Assembly: GCA_020072565.1 (NCBI GenBank)
Contig: JAIQGI010000034.1
Coordinates: 1-64,000, forward strand
Reading direction: 5' to 3'
Source of the DNA: Terriglobia bacterium
Lineage (GTDB): Bacteria > Acidobacteriota > UBA6911
DNA: 64,000 bases
Program-made: the position numbers and the translations under genes
The notes under the pieces: generated by a model
The model's input: the letters and a program-made list of their open reading frames with translations, nothing else
What the model was told of the DNA's origin: nothing
Database searches by the model: none
Part shown: piece after piece, positions 38,182 through 48,071 of the stretch
Position numbering within the stretch: position 1 is the first letter of the stretch
Layout of the letters: the number at the start of each line of letters is the position of its first letter

Positions 38182-39219
38182 TCAGTCGAGGATTCGCTTC
38201 AGAATCTCCCCAAAACCAAACTTGTCGGCGCTGCCGGAACGGATAGCGTCTTCCAGATACGCCAACGCGCCCGGGAGGTTCGGGTACCGGGCCTGGTAGG
38301 CGTTGACGACCTTCTGCAATTCGGAGAAAACGTGGAAGGGGTTTCTTTCCTGTCTCCAGATCGACCTCAAGTCTGCGATGGTCTTTTGCATATGCTGGTT
38401 CTGTCGCTCCCGATTGAAGAAATCGCGCAAAACCAGCGCCGCCTCGACCACGGACCCCGGAGCGGCTGCCGACTGATCTGTTTTTGAAGCTGGTTGTCCG
38501 ACGATGATCGGCCCTTTCTTAGGCAGCGGTTCGGCCTGCGCGTGCGGGGGCACAGGCGGGATGCTTGGAGCCGGCACATCAGTCACAGCCTCCCGTTTCT
38601 CATTTTCGCTTCCGGGGGGAACCACCTTCTCCTCTATCGCTACGCTCACCGGCGTTGCAGTGATCTCGTGCACGAGGTCCCCGTCTACCACCACCTCGAA
38701 GGTTCCCTTGTTTGTGTCAAAGATCAGGCCGTGGATTTTTACCTCTCGCGGCACGAGTCCGGATTTATGCAGATAATCGATGCTGCTGAGGAGATTGTCG
38801 CGGATGCTGGCAAAGGCGCCGAACCAGGCCCGGAGGTCTTCATCGCCAAATACGCTGCGCGGGATGCCGGCCTTGCGGAAGTTGTCCGTAACCTCAGAGA
38901 CCGAAAAGCCTGACATGCCACAATCTGTGTGCCCCACGATCACGATTTCCCTTGCATTCTTGGCATAGAGCGCAACCGCTAGGGACCGCAGCGCATCGGG
39001 GACCTTCGCGGAAAGCTGGTTTCCGGCCGTGCGGATCATCACCACCCTGTGCCGCGGCAGTCCCAGGGCGGGTTCAAGGAATCCTGTGAGCCGGGGGTCG
39101 ATGCACGCGATGACGACAAACGGCTGTCCGTCAGGATCAAGGAATCGAGGCGTTCCAGCGAGGAAGCTCTTGTTGGCTTCACCGATCTGGCGCAACAAAG
39201 TAGATTCGGTCATGGCCAT
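38182..39219 (-). CDS. Beta-carbonic anhydrase with C-terminal extension
   Basis: A 345-residue protein. The N-terminal 190 residues form a beta-class carbonic anhydrase: ACIDPR with C39, D41 and R43, and GHTDCG with H97 and C100, the zinc ligands. The rest (about 155 residues) is a Pro-rich linker (PPVPPHAQAEPLPKK) and a helical domain (HMQKTIADLRSIWRQERNPFHVF) not found in normal carbonic anhydrases, of unknown function. It may tether the enzyme or add oligomer contacts. No operon partner is apparent. Confidence 0.82.
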   Translation of the reverse strand: MAMTESTLLRQIGEANKSFLAGTPRFLDPDGQPFVVIACIDPRLTGFLEPALGLPRHRVVMIRTAGNQLSAKVPDALRSLAVALYAKNAREIVIVGHTDCGMSGFSVSEVTDNFRKAGIPRSVFGDEDLRAWFGAFASIRDNLLSSIDYLHKSGLVPREVKIHGLIFDTNKGTFEVVVDGDLVHEITATPVSVAIEEKVVPPGSENEKREAVTDVPAPSIPPVPPHAQAEPLPKKGPIIVGQPASKTDQSAAAPGSVVEAALVLRDFFNRERQNQHMQKTIADLRSIWRQERNPFHVFSELQKVVNAYQARYPNLPGALAYLEDAIRSGSADKFGFGEILKRILD

Positions 39220-39344
39220 CCCGTTCCGTGGGTTTATGCAATCAGTTCGCCGCTATTCTAATCCATATGAATCTGAAATTCCCTAGAGTCTTTGCGCCAT
39301 TGAGTTTTCTATCCATCGAGGGGAGGTGTACCGCCGCCTTCGAA

Positions 39345-40580
39345 TCAGGCGCTGCGCGCGATCGCCATCAGGGTTATGTCGTCCTTGAGCCGGGCCGGGC
39401 CGCAGAACCGGAGCACGTCGCTCACCAGTTCATGGATGAGCTCGCCGGGGGGTAAGGAGGCGTGCGCTTGCAGAAATGCCGCCACCCTCGGCTCACTGTA
39501 CTCCTCCTCCTGCAGATTGAACGCTTCTGAAATGCCGTCTGTGTAAAGCAGCAGGCGCTCTCCCGTATCGATTTGCGCAGTCCCGGTTTCGAGGATCAAA
39601 TTCGGGTCGATGCCCAGAACCAGGGAAGTAGCGGGGAGGCGTTCGAGGTCATGCCCCTTGCGCATGAGCAATGGGGCGTTGTGGCCTGCGTTCACATAGA
39701 GGAGGTCTCCTGCCATCGTGTCGAGTTCGCCGTAAAACAGCGTCACCAGACTGCTTGCCGGAATATTGGCGCAGAGGTAGCTGTTGAGCTTCGCGATCAG
39801 ATCCGCGCCCCGATGTCCGGCCGCCAGCAGGGTGCGCAAGCTGCCCTGCAGCAGCGCCATCAACAGGGCCGCCGGCATTCCTTTTCCGGCAACGTCGCCC
39901 ACAACGACTCCGACGCGATTGTTGTCGAGCTCGATGATGTCGTAATAATCGCCGCCCACGGTATTGGCGGGCCTCATATAGCAGTGAATGGCGATGCTGT
40001 TCTGATAGAAAGGCCCCGGTGGCACGAGACCGAACTGGATCTCCCGGGCGATCTCCAGGTCCCCTTTCAAGTCGAGCTTGTCACGGAGTTCCATAAGCAA
40101 GAGTAGAAAGAAAATGGCAAAAGCGCAGAACAGCCAGAAGGCTCCGGAGCTGGAGGATACGTCGGCCGACCGGGTCTCGAAAATCAGGAGCTGGATCCAT
40201 CCCAATAGGAACGCGAAAATGGCCACTGCGAACGCGATGCGACGCGCAGGACTGAGCCTGTAAGCCAGGGCAATGAACACCTTCCATGCGATTGACGGAT
40301 AGCGCTTGTGCCAGGGGAGAGGTTTCAAGGCGGCAAAGTCGATTTCGCGCGTGAAGAAGCGGAAGGTCTCGCGCGGGTCGTGCTTGACGAGATTGGTCAA
40401 TTCCTCACGGGTGACCCCTCTGGTAAACAGGTCCTGGAGGCTCGAGAAGACGGAATCCAGGGTGCGAGCCCCCTTCCGCGTCGAGGCCTGCTCAGGGCGG
40501 GGGCTAGCCCCATTCTCGAAGCGGGCGGTGAAGTCGGCCAGGCGCTGGCTGAAGTCCGAGAACTGTTTCTTTAAGGTCAT
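39345..40580 (-). CDS. Membrane-anchored SpoIIE/RsbU-type PP2C phosphatase
   Basis: A 411-residue protein from ATG 40580 (CAGGAG six bases upstream). One transmembrane segment pair is at about residues 115-165 (IAFAVAIFAFLLGWIQLLIF, AFWLFCAFAIFFLLLLM). The catalytic part (about 180-410) has the PP2C motifs GGDYYDI, VGDVAGKGMPAALLM, YVNAGHNAPLL and DDITLMAIA with metal-binding Asp residues. Such proteins reverse anti-sigma-antagonist or HPr-type phosphorylation in stress responses. The kinase-cyclase-TPR gene ends 75 bases upstream on the same strand, so the two could act in one signalling unit. Confidence 0.85.
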   Translation of the reverse strand: MTLKKQFSDFSQRLADFTARFENGASPRPEQASTRKGARTLDSVFSSLQDLFTRGVTREELTNLVKHDPRETFRFFTREIDFAALKPLPWHKRYPSIAWKVFIALAYRLSPARRIAFAVAIFAFLLGWIQLLIFETRSADVSSSSGAFWLFCAFAIFFLLLLMELRDKLDLKGDLEIAREIQFGLVPPGPFYQNSIAIHCYMRPANTVGGDYYDIIELDNNRVGVVVGDVAGKGMPAALLMALLQGSLRTLLAAGHRGADLIAKLNSYLCANIPASSLVTLFYGELDTMAGDLLYVNAGHNAPLLMRKGHDLERLPATSLVLGIDPNLILETGTAQIDTGERLLLYTDGISEAFNLQEEEYSEPRVAAFLQAHASLPPGELIHELVSDVLRFCGPARLKDDITLMAIARSA

Positions 40581-40655
40581 GGTCGGCTCCTGAGAAACGC
40601 GGTCCTCGACTTGCACCCCATTGTGCCTGAATGCAATGTCAGATGGTATCTGACC

Positions 40656-43600
40656 TCATCTGCCGGTGGCCGAGAGAGTCTTCTCCAGGCTATGAGCATC
40701 CTTGTTCAGAGGGAGGTCTGGGTCGGCCCCCTTCCAGAGTGCGAGGAATTGCCCCAGGACGCGAAGCGCCTTTTCCTGTTGGCGCCGGGCAAGATAGAGC
40801 CGCGCCAGCTGGACGTGCGCGGCAAACCAGGGCTGCTGAGCCTCCCAGCCGTGCGCCTGGCTGCGCATGCCCAGGAGCGCCTCATAGGATGAGATCGCGT
40901 CATCCGGCTTGCCGGCAATCTGCTGGGCTCTGGCCAGGCTTTCCAGAGTAAGCGGTGATCGCTGTTCGCGGTCGGCGAGCAGGAGGAGCCCGGTTGCTTT
41001 CACAGGGTTTCCGAGCGCGAGCTGGAGTTCGCCCTCCAGACGATGCAGGTCACTATTTTGTTGGGAGTCGTTGGGATTAAGCTTCTCCTGGATCTCCTTC
41101 TGTATCCTTGCAGCCTTCTCCGTAGAGCGACCGCGAGCGTAACCGACCCCAAGGCGCGCGCTCAGCCAGGTCACCGGAGGAACCATCCTCAGACACGTGG
41201 CGGCTTTGTCGAGCTCGCCTTGGGATCCGGCCAGATCACCCTGGCCGTCGAGGAGGATGGACATGAAAAGATGATTGCGGGCCTCGCTCAATGTTGCTTT
41301 ACCGGAGGCGTTCAGGAGAAGCGCCTCCTGCAGCTTTGGCTTGGCGTCGCGATACTTCCCTTGATAGAGATCCAGCAGGGCCAGCGAGCGCAGCGCGTTT
41401 GGTTTCATGGACGCAGACGCCAGCGCCTGCGAAAACACCTGGCGGGCTTTTGCAAAGTCTCCCGCGGATGCGAGGGTAAATCCATATTCATGGTTGAGGT
41501 TGCCGCTGGTCACCCAGGACGGTTCGAGTTGGAAGGCGCGATCGTACGACGACAGCGCCTCCTGGGATCGATCCTGCAGGGAGTAACAGGTGGCGAGATT
41601 GATGTGAGCCCCTGCCCAGTTGGGTGCAACCCGGAGCACCTCCGTGAACTGCTCGATGGCTTTGTCGATCTCCCCGTGATCCCGCAGCAGATTGCCGTAA
41701 TTGTACCGTTGGGCCACACCGTCCGGATAGGAACTGAGATAGACGTCGTAGAGATTACGGGCCGTCTCGAACGTCCCGAAATTGCTTTCGTACTCCAGCC
41801 GTATGCTCTGCCGCTCCCGGTCGGTCGTGCGATCGGCGACGCTGAGCGCCTTCTCGAAGTGTGCCTTGCCTTCGGGTTGATTGTTGAACACAAAGCTGCA
41901 GAAATATACGCCTAATGCCGCATGCGCCATGGCAAAATCCGGGTCCTGCTTGACGGCAGATTGCTGCAGCTCCAGTGCGGATTCGTATTCTCCCTTACCC
42001 CACATTACCAGTGCTTCGGAGTATGACTTCAGCGCCTGCAGTGACGGGGTGGTCACCCTCGCCAGCGGCATGTTGCTGACTTCGATCTGTGAAAAAGACT
42101 CTCCCAATCCTTTGCGTACGGAGGCGGCGACGGCATCGAGAGCCGGGAGAATATGGTCTTCATCCGCAGCTTGCTCGGCGTAGGACCGCACGGCCCCTCC
42201 CGTCCGGGGATCCACAATCCGGGCGGTCAGCACAAACCTGTTGCCGACCTTGCCGATGCTGGGGCAGATGAGGCCGCGGATGCGCTCTCTCACACAAACG
42301 ACGAGCCCGACCTGCTCGTCCACAGCGACATCCGGTTGTTTCCCCATGCGCTTCAACACCTCCGGCATGCGCGATTTGGGAAAGACATTCGCGTGTCGGG
42401 ACTGGGCCATGCTGACTGAAAAAGCTGTCCCCAGAGACTTGTCGAACATCTGATTTCCAGTCTCGTTCTCGAAATCCGAGATCAGAATCCAGTCGCGGGC
42501 GGAAAAGGAGAGAACAGGTCGAGGGGAGAGCGTCCACAAAATCAGGATCACGGAAGCCACAAGAGTGAGCGCGGCTGCAAAGCCGAGCAACCACTGGCGG
42601 GAACGAGACACAGGCAACCAGCCCCAGCCTCGTTCTGCGGATGCTTCAGATTTGCTGCCTGTCATCGCCGGCGGTGCAGCGGGTGATTTGCCGGCAGACA
42701 GCTGGCCGGCGGCAGATGGTTGTCCTGCCGGCCCCGCCTCAACGGCGGCCCTTGCACCCGGAATCGACGGGGTTTTCACCCATGGGAGGGCGAGGCGGAA
42801 AACTCGAAGCGGCCGCTCGATTTCTTCGAGTTGAGGCTTGTCGACAATCTCCACGAGGGGGAATTCAATTTTGTTACGTACCTGATGAGCAACGTCCTCT
42901 GAAATGCAGATTCCGCCCGGTTCCGAAAGAGGTTTGATGAGCGAGGCGAAGTTGACGCCGTCGCCGAACACGTCGTTGTCGCGCCGCAGAACGTCGCCGA
43001 GGTGCAAGCCGATCCGCAGTTCTATGCGCCGGTCCGGTGGAACTGTCGAGTTGCGCTCCGCGAGCGTCTGCTGGATATCGATGGCGCACTGGGTCGCCTG
43101 CAGGGCGCTCGAAAATTCCACCAGGAAACCATCCCCGATCGTCTTGATTTCCTGCCCGTTGTGCCGGGGAAAGATAGGACGCAGCAGCCGCCAGTGCTCT
43201 TCCAGGAGTTGCATGGCGAGGGCTTCGTTCCGCTGGATCGCTGCTCCATACCCCGCTATGTCCGTCACCATGATCGCTTCCAGGCAACGCCCCTCTTTGC
43301 GCGAACCTTCCGCTCGCACCAACCGCAGGTCCGCCATGAGATCGCGGAAGCTCTGATAGCGATCACTGGGATTCCGGGCCAGCGCTTTCCTGATGAGGTG
43401 GTTCAGAAGAGACGAAATTCCCGAAATGTTCTGGATCGAGATCGGATCATCGCTAAGGATCGCATGCGCCGTTTCTGCGACGGACGATTTCCGGAACGGG
43501 TGGGAGCCGGTCAGCAGTTCGTAAAGAACTATTCCAAAGGCGAAGATGTCGGATCGGGCATCGACTTCCTGTCCGCGCAACTGCTCGGGGGCCATATAGT

Positions 43601-44144
43601 CGATGGTGCCCACAATGGCTCCGCGCGCGGTGAGGGATGTAGAGGCCGTTTGAGCGTCGACATCGGCCGGCAATCCCACCAGCTTCGCCACCCCGAAGTC
43701 CATCACTTTGATGTGGCCGCTGCGCCCGAGCATGACGTTCGCGGGCTTGAGGTCCCGGTGCACGATGCCGTGATCATGAGCAACCTGCAGCGCTTCCGCA
43801 ACTTCTGTCGCCACATGGATTAGATCACCGAGGGGCAGGGGACCCTCGACAAGGCGGTCCTGCAAAGTCCTGCCTTCGATGTACTCCATTGCGATGTAGT
43901 CGTGATCGTCGCACTCGTCAGCTTCATAGACCTTGCAGATGAACGGGTGGTCGAGAATTGCGGCAGATTTGGCTTCCCGGAGGAGCCGCTTCCTTGCCGA
44001 CGGATCCTTGCGCAACTCCTCGGGCAGCAATTTTATTGCCACCTTGCGATCGAGACGAGTATCAAGCGCAAGGAATACTTCACCCATGCCTCCCTGCCCT
44101 AATTTCTCCAGAATGCGGTAGTGAGATAGTGGCCGGCCAATCAT
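40656..44144 (-). CDS. Ser/Thr protein kinase fused to a class III nucleotidyl cyclase-like domain and TPR
   Basis: A 1,162-residue protein from ATG 44144. Residues 9 to about 275: Pkn2-type kinase with G-loop GQGGMGEV (16-23), K38, HRDLKPAN (H129-D131) and DFG (149-151), so it should be active. Residues about 285-455: a class III adenylate/guanylate cyclase domain with both metal Asps (TDIAGY and GDGFLVEF), but the Asn-x3-Arg motif near GVNFASLIK lacks the transition-state Arg. A transmembrane segment ([21 protein letters not shown]) lies near residue 530. The remainder is a long periplasmic TPR array. This architecture is common in Acidobacteriota and neighbours; loss of Arg suggests a sensing rather than catalytic cyclase domain. 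Confidence 0.88.
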   Translation of the reverse strand: MIGRPLSHYRILEKLGQGGMGEVFLALDTRLDRKVAIKLLPEELRKDPSARKRLLREAKSAAILDHPFICKVYEADECDDHDYIAMEYIEGRTLQDRLVEGPLPLGDLIHVATEVAEALQVAHDHGIVHRDLKPANVMLGRSGHIKVMDFGVAKLVGLPADVDAQTASTSLTARGAIVGTIDYMAPEQLRGQEVDARSDIFAFGIVLYELLTGSHPFRKSSVAETAHAILSDDPISIQNISGISSLLNHLIRKALARNPSDRYQSFRDLMADLRLVRAEGSRKEGRCLEAIMVTDIAGYGAAIQRNEALAMQLLEEHWRLLRPIFPRHNGQEIKTIGDGFLVEFSSALQATQCAIDIQQTLAERNSTVPPDRRIELRIGLHLGDVLRRDNDVFGDGVNFASLIKPLSEPGGICISEDVAHQVRNKIEFPLVEIVDKPQLEEIERPLRVFRLALPWVKTPSIPGARAAVEAGPAGQPSAAGQLSAGKSPAAPPAMTGSKSEASAERGWGWLPVSRSRQWLLGFAAALTLVASVILILWTLSPRPVLSFSARDWILISDFENETGNQMFDKSLGTAFSVSMAQSRHANVFPKSRMPEVLKRMGKQPDVAVDEQVGLVVCVRERIRGLICPSIGKVGNRFVLTARIVDPRTGGAVRSYAEQAADEDHILPALDAVAASVRKGLGESFSQIEVSNMPLARVTTPSLQALKSYSEALVMWGKGEYESALELQQSAVKQDPDFAMAHAALGVYFCSFVFNNQPEGKAHFEKALSVADRTTDRERQSIRLEYESNFGTFETARNLYDVYLSSYPDGVAQRYNYGNLLRDHGEIDKAIEQFTEVLRVAPNWAGAHINLATCYSLQDRSQEALSSYDRAFQLEPSWVTSGNLNHEYGFTLASAGDFAKARQVFSQALASASMKPNALRSLALLDLYQGKYRDAKPKLQEALLLNASGKATLSEARNHLFMSILLDGQGDLAGSQGELDKAATCLRMVPPVTWLSARLGVGYARGRSTEKAARIQKEIQEKLNPNDSQQNSDLHRLEGELQLALGNPVKATGLLLLADREQRSPLTLESLARAQQIAGKPDDAISSYEALLGMRSQAHGWEAQQPWFAAHVQLARLYLARRQQEKALRVLGQFLALWKGADPDLPLNKDAHSLEKTLSATGR

Positions 44145-44289
44145 AGGTGGCCCCCGCAGTGAGAGGTTCACATCAAGGTTACCTTGAACAGAAAGCATTA
44201 TACGAAATAATCATTGGCGAGACCATTGGTTCCACCGGCCTCGCCGCGATCTCAGCGAACACCGCGTGGAGAGCCTTCGGACTATGAAA

Positions 44290-44721
44290 TCAGTTCTGCT
44301 GGCTTTGCCACCGTCCGCGGATCCTGGTCTCTGCGGCCAGGAAAACCGCCGGCACGAGGAACAGGGTATCGCGCGCGATTGTCAGAAAAGAGATCCGGTC
44401 GCCGGGGCCAAAGCAGCCGCAATCCGCGTCGATGCCGCGGAAATAGGTGACGGCCAGGATGACGCTGAACATGAAAAGCAATCCAACCGTGGCCGCAGCA
44501 ACATAGCGCGTCTGCCAGCCGACCAGTAACAGGGCCCCCAGTGAGACTTCGACCCAGGGAAGATAGGTGATGATGGGCAGGATCAGGCTTTCGGGGAACA
44601 GTTGATAGGTTGTGAGCGTCGCGGCAAATTGCAGAGGCGACTGAAGCTTGATATAACCGCTGTAAAGGAAGATCCCCGCCAGGACGATGCGGCTAACCCA
44701 ATTCAGAGCGCGAAAAACCAT
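44290..44721 (-). CDS. MauE/DoxX-like membrane protein
   Basis: A 143-residue protein (ATG 44721; ATG 44751 is an alternative). Four hydrophobic segments are seen (VLAGIFLYSGYIKLQ, LPIITYLPWVEVSLGALLLVGW, VGLLFMFSVILAVTYF, TLFLVPAVFLAAE). The loop DCGCFGPGD between segments three and four is the MauE signature, with a Cys pair that may take part in disulfide transfer. MauE acts in maturation of methylamine dehydrogenase, and relatives occur near redoxins. No mau genes are present here. It ends 92 bases before the kinase gene start region on the same strand. Confidence 0.72.
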   Translation of the reverse strand: MVFRALNWVSRIVLAGIFLYSGYIKLQSPLQFAATLTTYQLFPESLILPIITYLPWVEVSLGALLLVGWQTRYVAAATVGLLFMFSVILAVTYFRGIDADCGCFGPGDRISFLTIARDTLFLVPAVFLAAETRIRGRWQSQQN

Positions 44722-44873
44722 AGTCGAAACCTGTTGTCGGAAGCACGGCATCTTAAAAAACCAACGCCGGCCCCTGAGGCCGGAACTAAATGATACACAA
44801 AGGATCGGGTTTTGAATACAATGAGCCGACAGCTGATCTCCGTTACTCGATACTTGCCCAGGGAGAAACGCCC

Positions 44874-45446
44874 ATGTCTGTCTCACTCGTCTATGGCCTG
44901 AGCTTTTTGGTCGGTCTCGGCTATGCTGTGATCGTCGGTTTGGCGGGACATCTTTTCGGCGGCGACGGTCACGATCTCCATATGGATGTCGGAACGGATC
45001 TGCCGATCTCCCCGTTGAGCCCAACCGTGGTTGCCACGTTTCTCACCGGATTCGGCGGCGGCGGGCTCCTGGCGAACTCCTATTTTCAACTCTCGGTGGG
45101 CAAAGGTGTGCTGGTGGCATTGCTAACGGGGATCTTGCTCAGCGGCGGAACCTTCGGCGTGCTGACTCTGCTCTTCAAAAACACGCAAGCGGGAAGCGAG
45201 TACTCGATCGACGACATGATCGGCCGTGTGGTTCAGATCATTACGCCCATTCCTGAGAATGGCACCGGCGAGGTCGCGCTCGTCGCCAAGGGAACGCGCA
45301 TTATCGGGCCGGCGCGATCCGAGGATGGTAAGGCTGTTCCGCGCAACACGCCCGTGGAGATTGTCCGAGTGGTTGGAAACGTATATTACGTTCGCCTTGC
45401 CGCAAAATCCGCGGCACGGCCATCCGAGGGAACTGTTCAGCATTGA
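44874..45446 (+). CDS. NfeD-family membrane protein
   Basis: A 190-residue protein from ATG 44874 (AGGGAG upstream). Two or three N-terminal hydrophobic segments (VYGLSFLVGLGYAVIVGLAGHLF, VLVALLTGILLSGGTFGVLTLLF) are followed by a short beta-barrel region (DDMIGRVVQIITPIPENGTGEVAL) typical of the NfeD OB-fold C-terminus. NfeD proteins partner flotillins. The flotillin gene starts 23 bases downstream, which supports this pairing. Confidence 0.78.
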   Translation: MSVSLVYGLSFLVGLGYAVIVGLAGHLFGGDGHDLHMDVGTDLPISPLSPTVVATFLTGFGGGGLLANSYFQLSVGKGVLVALLTGILLSGGTFGVLTLLFKNTQAGSEYSIDDMIGRVVQIITPIPENGTGEVALVAKGTRIIGPARSEDGKAVPRNTPVEIVRVVGNVYYVRLAAKSAARPSEGTVQH

Positions 45447-45469
45447 TATGACTTCCATGAGGTAAGACT

Positions 45470-46939
45470 ATGTTTACCGACATCAACGTGGTCTTGGTCA
45501 TTGCAGGCCTTGCGCTCGCGTTCATCCTGGCCGTGTATGCGGTGGCGCGCCGCTACAAGAAGGTCGGCCCCAACCAGGTCATGATCATTTCCGGCCGCAA
45601 GTACAAGATCAAGACCGCGGACGGGCGCACCGACGAAGTCGGATTCCGCATCCGGCGCGGCGGCGGCGCCTTCATCCTCCCGCTGGTCGAAAAAATCGAC
45701 CTCTTGAGTCTGGAGATCATGACCCTGGATATCACGACCCCGGAGGTCTACACCCGACCCGGTGTGCCGATCATGGTCGAGGGGGTAGCGCAGGTGAAAG
45801 TGGGCGGAGACGAGCAGTCCATCCGCACGGCCTCTGAGCAGTTCTTAGGCAAGACTCCCGAGCAGATCAAGGAAATTGCGATGCAGACCGTCGAAGGACA
45901 CCTGCGTGCCATCGTGGGCACGATGTCGATCGAAGACATTTACAGGAATCGCGACCAGTTTGCTTCGTCGGTCCAGGAGGTTGCAGTTTCCGACCTCGCC
46001 AACATGGGCATTCAGATCGTGTCGTTTACCTTGAAGGACATCCGGGACCAGCATGGCTATCTCGAGGCGCTGGGCAAGCCGCGCACGGCTGAGGTAAAAC
46101 GAGACGCAACCATTGCGCAGGCCGAGGCGGATCGCGATTCAACCATTAAATCCGCCATGGCGCGTCAGGCGGGCGAGACGGCCAAGTTCCAGGCGGAAAC
46201 CCAGATTGCCGAAGCTCAGAAGAATTTCCTGCTGCAAAAAGCCGGGTTCGATGCCTCGACCAATGAAGCCAAGGCGCAGGCGGACCTTGCTTACGACCTG
46301 CAGCGTTACAAAACGAACCAGCTGTTGAAGCGCGAGGAAGTGCAGGTCGCGGTCATCGAGAAGGAGCAGCAGATCGTCGTGCAGGAGCGCGAGATTCTAA
46401 GGCGTGAAAAAGAACTCGAAGCCACGGTCAAGCGCCAGGCCGACGCCGAGCGCTACAAGATCCAGACAGAGGCCGAAGCCAATCGCTTCAAGTTCGAAAC
46501 CGAAGCGCGCGGCCAGGCGGAGGCACAAAAGGCGAAGGGTTTTGCGCAAGCCGAGGTCGTAAAGGCGACCGGTACCGCCGAGGCGGATGTCGTCGCCCTC
46601 AAGGGTTCAGCCGAGGCGCAGGCGATGGCCAAGAAAGCGGCGTCCTGGAAAGATTACAACCAGGCGGCCGTGGTGCAGCTCATCCTGCAGGCTCTGCCGG
46701 AAATCGCTCAGGCGATCGCCCAGCCGCTGGCCAAAACGGAATCCATCACGATCGTCAATACTGGAGGTGACGGTTCCGGGGCCGGTGCCGGCAAGGTCAC
46801 ACGCGATGTTGCCGAGATCATGGCCCAGCTGCCGCCGATCGTCGAGAACCTGGCCGGAATCGATCTGAAGAAGCTCATCGACCTGGTTCCGCAGCTCAAG
46901 GCCGACCAGCCAAAGAAGCCCGGGGCTGACACAAAGTGA
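45470..46939 (+). CDS. floT: Flotillin-family membrane scaffold (SPFH) protein
   Basis: A 489-residue protein. An N-terminal hydrophobic segment (VVLVIAGLALAFILAVYAV) is followed by the SPFH domain (residues about 30-200: GPNQVMIISGRKYK, DIYRNRDQFASSVQEVAVSDL, MGIQIVSFTLKDI) and a long coiled-coil region with EAxA/AExQ-type repeats (AQAEADRDSTIKSAM and similar), as in FloT/FloA proteins that form membrane microdomains. The Gly-rich C-terminal part (GGDGSGAGAGK) is usual. It probably works with NfeD from the preceding gene. Confidence 0.87.
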   Translation: MFTDINVVLVIAGLALAFILAVYAVARRYKKVGPNQVMIISGRKYKIKTADGRTDEVGFRIRRGGGAFILPLVEKIDLLSLEIMTLDITTPEVYTRPGVPIMVEGVAQVKVGGDEQSIRTASEQFLGKTPEQIKEIAMQTVEGHLRAIVGTMSIEDIYRNRDQFASSVQEVAVSDLANMGIQIVSFTLKDIRDQHGYLEALGKPRTAEVKRDATIAQAEADRDSTIKSAMARQAGETAKFQAETQIAEAQKNFLLQKAGFDASTNEAKAQADLAYDLQRYKTNQLLKREEVQVAVIEKEQQIVVQEREILRREKELEATVKRQADAERYKIQTEAEANRFKFETEARGQAEAQKAKGFAQAEVVKATGTAEADVVALKGSAEAQAMAKKAASWKDYNQAAVVQLILQALPEIAQAIAQPLAKTESITIVNTGGDGSGAGAGKVTRDVAEIMAQLPPIVENLAGIDLKKLIDLVPQLKADQPKKPGADTK

Positions 46940-47016
46940 GGTGTGAAGAAAGCAACGATTCCGTTTTTCCACATCCTGCATCGCCGCCGAAGTGGAAAGG
47001 CGGAAAGTCCCCATCT

Positions 47017-47736
47017 TCACTTTTTTAGTTTGTCGATCTCGTCCTGAATCCGGCGCGCACCGGCCTCGTCCCCCTTCTTTCGCATCCAATCGCGCGCCTG
47101 TTCGAGTTTTTGCATCACGGCGTCGAACTCCTGCTGATGATCTTTGCGAAACTGCTCCAAGCTCTCCTTGGCTTGCTTCGTTCCTTCCTCAGCCATAATC
47201 TTCAGCTGCACAAGGGCGGCTTCGACTTCCTTCCGATAGGGTGATTGTTTGTACTCTTCCAGAAGTTGCGCGGCCTGATCTTTGAGCTGCTGCCAGTACG
47301 CGAGGGTGAGCTGTTTCCCTTGCTCCACCAAGGTAGGCTTCGGAGGGCTGATTCCTTGAATCCTCTCGCCGTCGGCAAAGGCAGGGCCGGGTTCGGAAGG
47401 GGTCTCGACTTCGATGGCGTTGCTGCCGACGAGTCCGAAAAGCGCCGCCCGCTTCAGCGTGAATTGGGTGCCGCGGGTAATGCGCGCCGCATAATCTTCG
47501 TTCAGTCGGACCGTGACCCCGATCTGATTGTCGACGAGGGGCTCAATCTTCACCACCCTGCCCACCACGTAGTTGTGCCAGACGACCGGGTCCTCCCGCT
47601 TCAGCTCGCCGATATCGGGGAAAAGGACCACAAGCGTCCGCGGACCGCCGCTGACCAGAAGCCAGATCAGAGCCGCCAGCGCGATGACGGCCGCGCCTAC
47701 GCTCAGCCACAGCCCCCTGTTTTCTCTAAAAGACAT
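47017..47736 (-). CDS. MCE/MlaD-domain lipid-transport protein
   Basis: A 239-residue protein with one N-terminal transmembrane segment (LWLSVGAAVIALAALIWLLV). Residues about 30-115 form the MCE domain (VVLFPDIGELKREDPVVWHNYVVGRVVKIEPL, then GTQFTLKRAALFGLVGSNAIEVE). The rest is a long coiled-coil-like helix (about 130-239) rich in Lys, Glu and Gln. MCE proteins bind lipids and form periplasmic rings or tunnels for transport between membranes. The usual ABC permease and ATPase genes are not adjacent, so this one is an orphan. Confidence 0.75.
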   Translation of the reverse strand: MSFRENRGLWLSVGAAVIALAALIWLLVSGGPRTLVVLFPDIGELKREDPVVWHNYVVGRVVKIEPLVDNQIGVTVRLNEDYAARITRGTQFTLKRAALFGLVGSNAIEVETPSEPGPAFADGERIQGISPPKPTLVEQGKQLTLAYWQQLKDQAAQLLEEYKQSPYRKEVEAALVQLKIMAEEGTKQAKESLEQFRKDHQQEFDAVMQKLEQARDWMRKKGDEAGARRIQDEIDKLKK

Positions 47737-47796
47737 GGCAACCTCCGCTGAGGTCTGGAATTAAGTGCCATCATAGCACTACGACGGCAAAAAAAT

Positions 47797-47882
47797 CTCA
47801 ACGCAGAAATCGCGGAGATCGCGGAGAACTGGAATGTCTTTAAGGTCTTTTTCTCTGCGGTGTCCGCGGCCTCTGGGTTGAG
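47797..47882. repeat. Dispersed palindromic repeat, AACGCAGAGG family (copy 3)
   Basis: CTCAACGCAGAAATCGCGGAG (first arm) is complementary with mismatches to CTCTGGGTTGAG and TTTCTCTGCGG of the second arm. It lies in the 335-base gap upstream of the M14 gene, which has no other feature besides the likely promoter. Confidence 0.65.
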
Positions 47883-48071
47883 CGTGCGCCTGCAGGTGAG
47901 CAGCAGAAATTTGTGGCATTCGCAGGGCGGGAGTTTTATCTTGTCCCTTCAGTCTTTTGGGCCGCTGGCGACAAGGCCCGGCAAATCCCCGCGATTGGCT
48001 GCCGCGGGGGAATGCCGGCAGCAGCGGACTGGCCGTTCCCGATCCTGATCCGTCATAAAAGGAGACAGCTT

